Below are positions 11,901-20,270 of a stretch of DNA of 64,000 nucleotides, in pieces. The position numbers and the translations under genes are program-made. Source of the stretch: Sarcophilus harrisii (taxonomy: Eukaryota; Chordata; Mammalia; Dasyuromorphia; Dasyuridae). The DNA lies in assembly GCF_902635505.1 (NCBI RefSeq), contig NC_045432.1:77799051-77863050 (forward strand), in the 5' to 3' direction. Numbering within the stretch: position 1 is the stretch's first letter; the number at the start of each line of letters is the position of its first letter. The notes under the pieces are model-generated. The model did not search any database and was not told where the DNA came from. It saw nothing but the letters and a program-made list of their open reading frames with translations.

Positions 11901-11904
11901 AATG

Positions 11905-12025
11905 ATAGTAATTATAATTTCAATAGTACTTTAAAGTTTACAGAATTCTTTGGAAATGTGATCTCACTTTATCCTCACAACTCTAAAAAGTTTGAATAGT
12001 TATCAAAATAGAAAATGCCCAGATT
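11905..12025 (+). mobile_element. MIR-like SINE fragment
   Basis: 'caatagtactttaaagttta', 'cagaattctttggaaatgtg' and 'atctcactttatcctcacaa' match the common MIR/CORE-SINE wording (an 'agcactttaaggtttgcaaa' type segment followed by 'atctcatttgatcctcacaa'). Only the middle of the element is recognisable. It is old and diverged and lies between two L1 pieces. Confidence 0.6.
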
Positions 12026-12059
12026 CACAGAACAAGAAGTAAAGGGCTGAAATAACAGT

Positions 12060-12384
12060 TCATAAAAAGAAATGAAACAAGCCATAAATGACTTCCAAAA
12101 AGGGAGAGAGGACCTTAGACTTTATAAGTAAATTTGATTATTCAGAAAAAAGAGTCCATGGTGTTGTTAACCTAAACCAAGAAAAGTAAAAACAGAAAGA
12201 AAACTATGGATCAATATCCCTAATGAACACGGATGCAAAACAAGGTGGAAATGAAGGGAAAAGACCTTATGTATAAAAAAGTATTTATAGCAGTTCTCTT
12301 TGTGGTGACAGAACCAACAAAATGGAAACTAAGGGCGTGAGAATGATTTGGAGAATGGGTAAACAAACAATGCTATTTGAATGT
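12060..12384 (+). mobile_element. L1 LINE, internally deleted copy (left part)
   Basis: 'gaaacaagccataaatgact' and 'atcaatatccctaatgaaca' match the L1 RT region (the ...PISLMNIDAK motif). The sequence then jumps to the far C-terminal/3' region ('tatttatagcagttctcttt', 'gtggtgacagaaccaac', 'ggagaatgggtaaacaaaca'), so a large internal segment of ORF2 is missing. It is interrupted at 12384 by a SINE and continues after it. Confidence 0.7.
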
Positions 12385-12623
12385 GCTGTTATTCAGCCAT
12401 TTTTCTGTCATGTCGGATTCTCTGTGACCCAGTTTGGGGTTTTCTTGGCAAAGATACTGATTGGCCATTTCCTTCTCCAGCTCATTTTACAGATGAGGAA
12501 ATTGAGGCAAACAGGGTGAAGTGACTTGCCCAGGCTCACACAGTTAGTGTCTGAGGCTGGGTTTGACCTCAGGTTTACTTGACTCCAGTCCTGGCATTCT
12601 ATCCATTGCACAATCTAAGGTGC
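12385..12623 (+). mobile_element. CORE-SINE (marsupial MIR/MAR1-like) inserted in L1
   Basis: The element reads 'tcggattctctgtgacccag', 'tttggggttttcttggcaaa', 'ccatttccttctccagctca', 'ttttacagatgaggaaattg', 'aggcaaacagggtgaagtga', 'cttgcccaggctcacacagt', ending with 'ggcattctatccattgcaca'. This is the well-known marsupial CORE-SINE order. It sits in L1 3' sequence. The host phrase is present on both sides: 12373-12384 (ctatttgaatgt) and 12624-12636 (cttatatgaacac), a likely target-site duplication. It is better preserved than the host L1, as expected for the younger insertion. Confidence 0.85.
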
Positions 12624-12995
12624 CTTATATGAACACAGTGGAATATTACTGTGCAAGAAGAGATGGCAAAGGGGATACATAGGGAAGATGTGTATGAACT
12701 GATGCAGAGTGAAGTGAGCAAACCAGTAGAACCATTTATACAGTAATAATAATTTTGTAAAGACAAATTTGAAAGTCTTAAGAAATTTGATTATTACAGT
12801 GAATTACGATACCAGTAGAACTATGATGAAACCTTCTGTCCATTTTATGACAGAGAGGTGATACCTCAAATTTTGTTTTGTTCAGTTATGTCTTTATTGC
12901 AAGAATTTTGCTCTTTCCCCCCCAAATAGGGTGGGAGAGGAGTAAAGTGGGGAAGAGAGAAAATAGATTTATTTAACTGAAAAAGAACTAAACTT
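12624..12995 (+). mobile_element. L1 LINE 3' end, right part after the SINE
   Basis: The host L1 resumes with 'gtggaatattactgtgcaag', then 'gaactgatgcagagtgaagt' and 'gagcaaaccagtagaacca', and ends in 3' UTR text including 'gggtgggagaggagtaaagt' and an A-rich end near 12990. The order agrees with the L1 3' ends at 7.4 and 8.9 kb. It is diverged and non-functional. Confidence 0.7.
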
Positions 12996-13039
12996 GATTT
13001 TTAAAAAAGGAAACAGTAGGGAAGATGGATTGGTTAGGG

Positions 13040-13640
13040 GGAAAACTCAAAGGAAGACAACCAGTTTGGAGATTGTTGCAGTAGCGTCTGCCAAAAGAAA
13101 GGAGGACCTGAAGAAGGGTGGTTATATCAGCACTGGAGGGAAAAGTGGGAGAGATCTTTTCAAGGTTGAGAGCTTGGTAATTAATTGGATATGGGGCAGG
13201 GCTTATCAGGAATGGGTAAGAGTTCAGGTTCTGAGCTTACAAACCCGAGTGACTGTGAAGATGGTGGTAGTGCTATGAACAGAAATCAAAGCCTTATGGG
13301 AAAGCACAGGTTTGGGGAAAGAGGGAAGATGTTCAATTTGTGGTGCTGGCCGTAAGGAGCTCTGGGGAAAGATCATGGATGGCTATGCGGATGTGAGTGT
13401 CAGTACTTAAACTGAAAAGATGAGCAAAGTAGTTCCCCGAGGGAGAGAATGGAGGAAGACTTAAGAGGAAAGTCCAGGAGAGAACCTTGCTGCATATCTC
13501 TAGTTTTATAATGGAAGGAGAATAGAAAGTCAGCACAAGAAAGAAATGGTCAGAGAGGGAGAAGGAACATGGAGTACGGGGTATCACCAGGGAAGAGATG
13601 TTGGTGACTGAGGCCAATATACACACCGGCTACTTATGGC
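13040..13640 (+). repeat. Old interspersed repeat, family not named (3' half)
   Basis: The text 'ttggagattgttgcagtagc', 'ttaattggatatggggcagg', 'gtgactgtgaagatggtggt', 'gaaagcacaggtttgggga' and 'gagagaatggaggaagactt' follows the order of a mammalian interspersed repeat I recognise by its wording (a 'ttgcagtagtccaggcgaga...gggtggatggtggtgcc...caggtttggggggaaagatg' type element) but cannot name with confidence. The copy is diverged and has no coding potential. A second, overlapping portion of the same kind of element is seen downstream. Confidence 0.45.
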
Positions 13641-13834
13641 CCAAGAAGGTCAAAGACAAAAAAGAAAAGCTCTGTATATCTCTGTATATATAATACTTGT
13701 CTTATATATACTCTCTCTATTCCCAATAGCACTTCTGGTAGGACAAAAACTAGAAATGAAGTGGATGCCTAGTGGTAGGTGACAAATTGCTGTCTAAATT
13801 GTGGCAGGTAAATGGGAGAGGTATGAATTATGGC
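13641..13834. other. Short unassigned spacer with TA-rich run
   Basis: It contains a TA-rich stretch ('tctgtatatataatac' and 'cttatatatactctctct' at about 13680-13720). No gene or known repeat is recognised in the rest. Confidence 0.5.
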
Positions 13835-14610
13835 CCCAAAATAAGAAGCAGGAGGAATTCCAAGCAACACAATCCAGGGCACATTAGTGCGTGCTAGGGA
13901 TACAAAAGCAGATGAGATAGTCCTTACCTCCAAGTTATCTGGATTCTGTTGAGGAGCTGCATATAACCTGTACACATTCACCATGACAATCTAGACTCAA
14001 AATCAATCCAGGGACTAAGGACTGGGGAAATCATCAGGGGAGAGATCTCTTGAAGGAGAAGGCATTTGACCTGAACCTTAAAGGGAAGGAAAAGTCCCAA
14101 TTACTAGAGGTGATTCCAGACATGGGGTGACTTTCACTGTACAGAAGAATGAAGGTGGAAGGGAGAGGGTCCAGTAAATCAGCTTGGTTGTAGTGGAGAA
14201 TGCTGTGGGAGGAGCAAGATACAGTCAGTTTGTAGTGTTCCTGACAATTTTGCAATTTATCCCAAAGGCAATAGCATCCACCAGGGTTTCTGTACGGAGA
14301 TTAGTCCTGTCCTTACTAATCCAGATCCCTGCCTCATAGTTGCCTGACCCCTTCTACATTTAAGGAATCAGCATGGGATAGTTGAAAGCTTGAACTAGGG
14401 TGTCTGTGGTGTGCATGGAGGGAAGGGGTGGTGGTGGGGGTGACATTGATGAAATTTAAAGTAATTGGATATGAGGAGTGAGTGAACTGAGTGAAGGGCC
14501 AAGGAAGACTCCTAGCTTGGAAACCCGGAAATGAGAAAATGCTGAAGATGGCTTGTAAATTGCCAAACATGGGAAGACTTGTTGGAACTGAGAAGAAGTG
14601 AAGAAAGTTG
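13835..14610 (+). repeat. Second copy of the same unnamed interspersed repeat (5' half)
   Basis: 'gctagggatacaaaagcaga', 'gtccttacctccaagttatc', 'gacctgaaccttaaagggaa', 'caatttatcccaaaggcaat' and later 'aattggatatgaggagtgag' and 'gaagactcctagcttggaaa' match the front half and then the start of the back half of the element at 13.04-13.64 kb, in the same strand and order but with gaps. The two pieces may be one element rearranged, or two insertions. Confidence 0.4.
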
Positions 14611-15239
14611 AACAGAAGAACATACCCGATGACTACAATAATGTCAACAAAAGCCAGCACTAAAGGACATTAGAACATGGAGGAGATCCGGCACCAGAGG
14701 ATGGAACCCAGGACATCTCAAAGCAGAAATGGAGACTTCAGGTATGGAAGGGCAGCTTCTGCCACACTTGCTTTGTCCCAGTTCTCCTTTGTATTGGGAG
14801 GCTTCTTGGGGGGGGGGGGGAAGGCACACAGACCAGCTATTGGGATATGACAGTGTCATAGATCACAAATCAATAAAACAAACCATTGCTAAAAAAGAAC
14901 GACCATAACAAATATAAACCATTAATCAGTAAAATAAATCATTGCTAAAAAAGGAAGACCATTACAAAAAGCTTCTATGAAGTCAGTCAGACTTGGACAA
15001 ATGCGTTGTATTTTTTTTTATCACAACAGAATTTACCAAGACTGGAAAAATCATCAAATATGGAAACCTGGTTTCTTCAATCTACAGAAGGTAGGGTTAT
15101 TTTACTGACTCCTCTAGTATATCTGGTTGTATTGAAATAAAGTTTAAGAAGGGTCTTCCTTCTTACCAAGTTCAAAAGGTGTAAAACTCAGAAGAAAATC
15201 GGGTCCTCCATAACCACCCCTGATTCCTTGCTCTTTGGT
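14611..15239. other. Unassigned sequence with a 13-G run and a 2-copy tandem duplication
   Basis: A run of 13 G lies at 14808-14820. A 56-bp unit is present twice at about 14868-14923 and 14924-14979 (both with 'ccattgctaaaaaag' or 'tcattgctaaaaaag' and a 'gacca' phrase), diverged between copies. It shares its period, but not its sequence, with the large array. The rest is ordinary-composition DNA in which I see no gene. Confidence 0.6.
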
Positions 15240-15425
15240 TCTTCACCTCAATCTACAAATATGCTCAGACATCACTTTGTGCATGTGGTTCCACCCACCC
15301 TTTAGATTGGCAGCTTCTGGAGGGGTTAGGAACTGTGTTTTTTAACCTTCTTTTTATCCCCAGTGTTTGGCGCGGTATCAACTCATGAAAGGTTCCCAAT
15401 AATGCCGCTGACTGACCAGTGTGTA
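15240..15425 (+). mobile_element. L2-type LINE 3' tail (or MIR tail)
   Basis: 'agattggcagcttctggagg', 'ggttaggaactgtgtttttt', 'tatccccagtgtttggcgcg' and 'aggttcccaataatgccgct' followed by 'gactgacca' match the L2/MIR 3' tail (the 'taagctccttgagggcaggg...tatccccagcgcctagcaca...taggcgctcaataaatgc' order). It is a diverged fragment of a very old element. L2 and MIR share this tail, so I cannot choose between them. Confidence 0.6.
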
Positions 15426-15670
15426 TTTGTGTCTTACCTTGGCCTTTGGTGGTGTTTGATCTCAGAGCTCCAAGATCTGCAGCCAGGGAATGGACACCAG
15501 CATGAGAACATAAGTCCCAGAAAACACCTTTTGTAGCTCCGTGGGCCTGTGGTCGCCATTATCATCATCATTGTCGACATTATTGTTGTCCTCGTCGTCG
15601 TCCTCATCCTCGTCGTCACTGCTCCATGCTGTCTGGACCAGAGTGATCCTTCTTTGGTAAGGAGACATTC
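15426..15670 (-). other. Exon-like segment with acidic tract, doubtful
   Basis: On the minus strand one frame is open from 15668 down to about 15462 and encodes an N-terminal stretch, an Asp/Glu/Asn-rich run (S-S-D-D-E-D-E-D-D-D-E-D, from a degenerate GAY/GAR tract at about 15555-15625), then a hydrophobic end (F-S-G-T-Y-V-L-M-L-V). The sequence 'caaggtaaga' at about 15430-15440 (minus strand) resembles a splice donor, and 'tctccttaccaaag' near 15655 could pass for an acceptor. No family is recognised. A plain trinucleotide-like repeat giving a chance open frame is at least as likely. Confidence 0.15.
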
Positions 15671-16669
15671 AACAATTGCTACTTACATAGCCTTTAGCTT
15701 GATTTTAGCAGGTGACTCAGCAGAAAATTGGTGGTCCCTCCTTTCTGGAGGTTTACAACTGAGCTGAGGGGCTGGGACTGCAGGCCCTTATGAAATATGG
15801 GAGCAAACAGAGAGTAAAGAAGTATGGGACAGGACAGACATGCCATGGCAGAAGAGTGCAGCAGATTCAGGTTGCCCTCCCAGGGCTGCCTGAGTCTTCT
15901 GAGCATGAGCGGGACCTGAAAAGAGAGGAAGAACCCAGGGAGGGGTCTACCCAGTCAGAAGGAACAATATCAAGAGTGAGGGTGGTCTATTGGAGGATAG
16001 GGAAGCAAGCTGGAGCCCACAACAAAAGGCTTCATTCTCTGTCATTAACCCACAGTGATCTTCCCCCCACCACAGTCAGCCCATCCCCCTGGGAAGTTAG
16101 TGCCTTGTTTGCTCCCCAGATTACCCAGCTGCGGGACTCTTGAGACAAATAAGGCTATGGGTAGTACAGAAGGCCCGAGATTAGAGGACCAGCATGGTTG
16201 AGTCTTATAATAGCAAAGTGAGAGAGAGGAGAGAGGGAGTGCTAGGAAGGGCAGAGGAGGGGAGGAGAGAGCTACATGAGAAGAAAAGGGGAGAAGCCAT
16301 AAAGGAGACCACTGGGGAGTGAAGGCAAAAGATGAGTACAGAGAATTGGGTAGTGAGCTAAAGAGAGAAAGGATGGCAGTGGGCAGTCATGACTGGGCCG
16401 TGGGATCATTGGGCAAGAAAGGAGAAGTGGAAGGGGTTGGGCAATAACTGAGACAAAGGAGGAAAGCAGGGACCAGGTAGTAAGGTGCATGGGAGGGAAC
16501 ATTTCCAAAGGAGATATGAGTAATTCTCACCGTGGTCTGCTGTGCTGGCAGAATAAGCCAATTTGGGGGTTTCCAAGCCGCATACTACAACATCAGGCTG
16601 GTCGGTCATGTGTTCAGCTTGGCCTGAGCTTTGTGCCTAGGAAATTTAGGAAGCACTACAGACAGGAGT
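15671..16669. other. Unassigned, mostly unique sequence
   Basis: No gene, RNA or recognisable repeat is supported here. The stretch at about 16210-16480 is purine-rich on the + strand ('gagagagaggagagagggag') but lacks the units of the left-hand GA tract. Short open frames occur on both strands without start context or family resemblance. Confidence 0.5.
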
Positions 16670-16880
16670 AGCCCTGGGCGGAAGTCAAAATGGTGTTCGC
16701 CCTTGTCAGAATGTGCATGCCGGTGGACTGACACGGGGCACAATTTCTTTCGGGAGATCCTTATCGGTAAATTCAGCTGTAGCTTGAGAGATGGCCTCTA
16801 CCCACTGGGCTAGTTGGTCCTCCGTAACAAGACAGGTCTTATAGTGGCCAGACTTGAGCATGGAAAGGAAATCTGCAAAT
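16670..16880 (-). mobile_element. Endogenous retrovirus fossil, integrase core fragment
   Basis: On the minus strand a short stretch resembles the catalytic-core part of a retroviral integrase: an acidic residue in an 'ADF' context, then a 'QWVEA' motif and a 'KEIVPR' phrase, in the spacing found in gammaretrovirus-like integrases. Only this scrap of pol is visible. I see no LTRs, gag or env beside it. It is broken and, from its divergence, old. The family beyond 'retrovirus-like, perhaps class I' is inference. Confidence 0.4.
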
Positions 16881-16984
16881 GATCAATGGGTATATGAGCT
16901 AGGAGATGCCCCCCATGGGGGTATACTGATCATATATCTTTCTGACCTTCCTGCATGGATAAAAATGTCTATTTTAAAAACAGA

Positions 16985-17205
16985 GAAGGGCTGAGGACAG
17001 AGCTCTGGAGCCCTGGAGCACAAGACACAGAGCTATCAATTAATCTAGTGATCAGCACCAGTCACTCAAACAGCTATCAAGCTGTGTGACTGAACTTTCT
17101 AAGACACATCTGTCACTTTTCTACAGGGTTGCCCCAAGAACCCCTGTTATATGTCTTATTGGCTATGGCCTTAGAGAGATACTCTAGATCCCCCCACTGG
17201 GGGAA
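16985..17205 (-). mobile_element. CR1/L3-like LINE fragment, antisense
   Basis: The + strand text 'ctgaggacagagctctggag', 'tctagtgatcagcaccagtc', 'actcaaacagctatcaagct', 'ttctacagggttgccccaag' and 'tgtcttattggctatggcc' follows the order of the antisense strand of CR1/L3 reverse transcriptase remnants, where the opposite strand would encode the ...DF.KAFD... to ...GVPQGSVL... region. It is highly diverged, so family assignment is by pattern only. Confidence 0.38.
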
Positions 17206-18255
17206 AAACAAGAAAAGTAAATCAAAGAGGTTGTGAAGAGAAAAATTTAGAAAACATACCTTCCTCCATCTTAATTACAAATAAGGGATTATATCAGTGT
17301 GGAATACTGCATCTATAATCAGATCAAGATGGTGTTTGGCTCTTCCTTTTTTATATATATATATATATATTCATTACAAGGGAAAGGTTTGGGCTGGGAG
17401 GGATATATTCAGAAATGTGAAACATTTATGGGTTCATATGCAACGTTCTCTTGTTCTTCATTTATGGCAATGTTAATGTTTTTGTTCATTAAGCTCAGAA
17501 TTAAAAAGCAAGTCAAAAAGGAAAAGGGTGAAGTAGAACAATTTAAGCTTTACTTTACTTCAAAATCCTTTGATATATAACTTGTTCTTAGTGAATACAC
17601 ACATGCTAGCTCTTAGTGGTCACTGTTTCTCTTTCTACATGTTCAAAAAGGATCTATTTCAAACCTAGAATTTTGAAATGAATGGCTATGTTGGTTTGGA
17701 GATTTATAAATGTATGGATTGTGTTTCTGTTTTTCTAAATCCTCATTTTGAAATCAAGTAATCCAAAGTCAAATCTACAGAGAAAGCATGGCCCATGGTC
17801 ACAAAGGGACATTGCTGCTGCTGCTCAACACTGCCAGTGCCATTAGAATTCTAAATTACTTGAGAATGCCTCATGGATTTGGGCAAGTTCTCTTTCGTTT
17901 TCCAGTCTATGAACTCCCCAGAGATTCAATCCAGTTGTTCTGGGTTTCCATTTTCCCTAAAGTGAAGCCTTTACATCTCGGAAAACTTTGACAGAAAGCT
18001 AAGAGCAAGACTCAAGAATAGAACCCAGCATTCCTAGCTATTGCATCCAGTGTTCAATCATATTAACAATTTCTTGAAAGAAACACTACTAAATTATGAT
18101 CATGGCTGGCCAGCTCAGACATATTCTTCAAGTGTAATTGATAAAGAATACTCAGGTGAATTTGTGGAAGTAGATCACTGCTTCCTCCTAATCTTCCCTA
18201 GTGCTCCTCTTTTGGGGAACTGTTTTAATTTGTTTCAGGAGTGGAAGTTCTTGCA
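17206..18255. other. Unassigned sequence with a TA microsatellite
   Basis: A (TA)n run lies at 17352-17370. The rest, including a CTG run at about 17813-17825, has ordinary composition. I see no gene with supportable exon structure and no repeat family I can name. Confidence 0.5.
17352..17370. repeat. (TA)n microsatellite
   Basis: An uninterrupted TA dinucleotide run of 19 bases follows a T-rich stretch. Confidence 0.95.
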
Positions 18256-18619
18256 CCCCCTAAAAAACCCCAAGATGGTGGAACAGAGAGAACATTCCAG
18301 TGGAACTCTACCAACTTGCCTTTCCAAAAAACTTGAAAATATCAAATAATCAAATTCTGAAGTGCCATACAAAGAAAAAGTTTGTCCAGCTGAAAAAAAT
18401 GTTTGAGGTGAGGAGAAGTTTGGGTCACTGGCTCAGAAGGCAAAGGGAAGGGCACTTACTATGGATCTTGGAGGACGGGAGGCACAGTGATAGCTGCAGG
18501 AATAGTTGTCACATTTCTTAAAGTTTTCACTGCCAAGAAACCAAGTATTAGACAACTGCTAAAAAGGTGATTAGGGGCAGCTCTGTGTGGGCACGGTAGA
18601 CATTACCAGTTTCACACAA
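18256..18619 (+). mobile_element. Possible L1 5'-end remnant abutting the array
   Basis: 'cccaagatggtggaacagag' followed by 'ccaaaaaacttgaaaatatc' and 'aatcaaattctgaagtgcca' resembles the start of marsupial L1 5' regions, which typically open with a 'caagatggcgga' phrase and soon carry 'caaattctgaagtgacagaa'. The resemblance fades after about 18420. The 56-bp array begins about 200 bp further on, in the same orientation as the L1 ORF2 fragment on its far side. The call rests on remembered family wording and is moderate to weak. Confidence 0.4.
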
Positions 18620-20270
18620 AGGGGGAGAGAGGCCAATGCCATCACAAAAAACTGGTGGTAACACCTGGAGCTCCAGAGTGAAGACGATCACTTGTTATCA
18701 CAAGTAAACACATTCCCTGCTACTGCTCCAGGGTGAAGAGGAGCACCTGCCAGCATGATGACAAGGAAGAGGAAGTCCCCCCTGCAGCTACTAGGTGAAG
18801 AGACCTTGCTATAACAAAAAAAGCAATAGTCCCAGCTGCATCTCAGGGGTGCATAGAGGCCTTTCCCATTACAACAAAGCAGAGGTATCGGCTGCAGTTC
18901 CAGTTTGAAGAAGACCACTTTCCCATCACAAGTAACCAGAAGTCCCAGCTGTGGGTCCAGGGTGAGGAAGAGCACTTGTCATCACAATTAATCAGAAGTC
19001 CCTGCTGCTGCTCCAGGGTGAAGAACAACAGTTGCCACCACAAGTTACCAGAAGTCCCTGATGCTGCTCCAGGGTGAAGAGGAGCACTTGCCATCACAAG
19101 TAACTAGAATTCCCTGTAACAAGCTCCAGGGTGAAGAGGAGCACTTGCCATCACAAGCAAGTAGTGGTCCCAGCTGCAGCCATGGGACGGAGAGAGGGCT
19201 TTGGCATCACAACAAACCAGAGGTCCCAGTTGCAGCTCCAGTTAGAAGAAAAACACTTTGCATCACAAGTCACCAGAATTCCCAGCTGCGGGTCCAGGGT
19301 GAAGAAAAGAACTTGCCATCACAAGTAGCCAGAAGTCCCTGCTGCTGCTCCAGGGGGAAGAGGAGAACTTGCCATCAAAATGAAGCAGAGGTCCCAGCTG
19401 CAGCTCTGGGGTGGAGAGAGGCCTTTGTCATCACAACCAAGCAGAGGTCCCAGCTGCAGTTTGCATTTGAAGAACACTTCCCATCATCACAAGAAACCAG
19501 AAGTCCCTGCTGCTACTCCAGGGTGAAGAAGAACAATTGCCATTACAAGTTACTAGAAGTACCTGCTGCAGCTCCAGGGAGAAGAGGAAGACTTGCCATC
19601 ACAAGTAACCAGAAGGCCCAGCTGCAGCTACTGGGTGAAGACCAATTGCCATCACAAAAATGGAAAGAACGCAGCTGAAGCTCCAGGGTAGAGAGAGGCC
19701 TTTGCCATCAAACCCATGTAGAGGTCTCAGTTACAGCTCCAGGATACAGAGAGGCCTTTGCCATCACAACCAAGCAGAGGTACCAGCTGCAGATCCAGGA
19801 TGGAGAGAGGCCTTTGCCATCACAACCTAGCAGAGTTCTAAGCTGCAGCTCCCGTTGGAAGAAGAAAACTTGCCATAACAAATAACGGGAAATCCCAGCT
19901 GCAGGTCCAGTGTGACGAAAAGAAATTGCCATCACAAGTTACCAAAAGTCCCTGCTGCTGCTCCACAGTGAAGCGGAAAACTGGCCACCACAAGTAACCA
20001 GAAGTCCCTGCTGCAGCTCCAGGGTGAAGAGCAACACTTGCCATCACAAGTTACCAGAAGTCCTTGATGCTGCTCCAGGGTGAAGAACAGCAGTTGCCAT
20101 CACAAGTTACAAGAAGTCCCTGCTGCTGCTCTAGGGTGAAGATGAACACTTGCCATCACAAGTTACCAGAAGTCCCTGCTTCTGCTCCACAATGAAGAGG
20201 AACACTTGCCATCACAAGTTAGCAGAAATCTTTCCTGCAGCTACTGGTTGAAGAAGACCAATTGCCCTAA
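18620..20270. repeat. Left edge of the 56-bp array, diverged and B-rich
   Basis: The first monomers (from 'gagagaggccaatgccatca' at about 18626) are the least like the consensus. Class B units are common and partly contiguous (about 19390-19840), and A and B units are mixed without the later block order. At about 19634-19660 the text 'gaccaattgccatcacaaaa' then 'atggaaagaacgcagctgaa' looks like an early form of the junction that later recurs as 'ctaagaaaaatgcagaagac'. This edge may therefore preserve the older state of the array. Confidence 0.8.

Noticed and set aside
12322-12611. Open frames on both strands near 12.4 kb
   Set aside because: They coincide with the CORE-SINE and its host L1.
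12385-12623. tRNA gene
   Set aside because: CORE-SINEs carry a degenerate tRNA-like head, but no foldable cloverleaf with a usable anticodon is apparent here.
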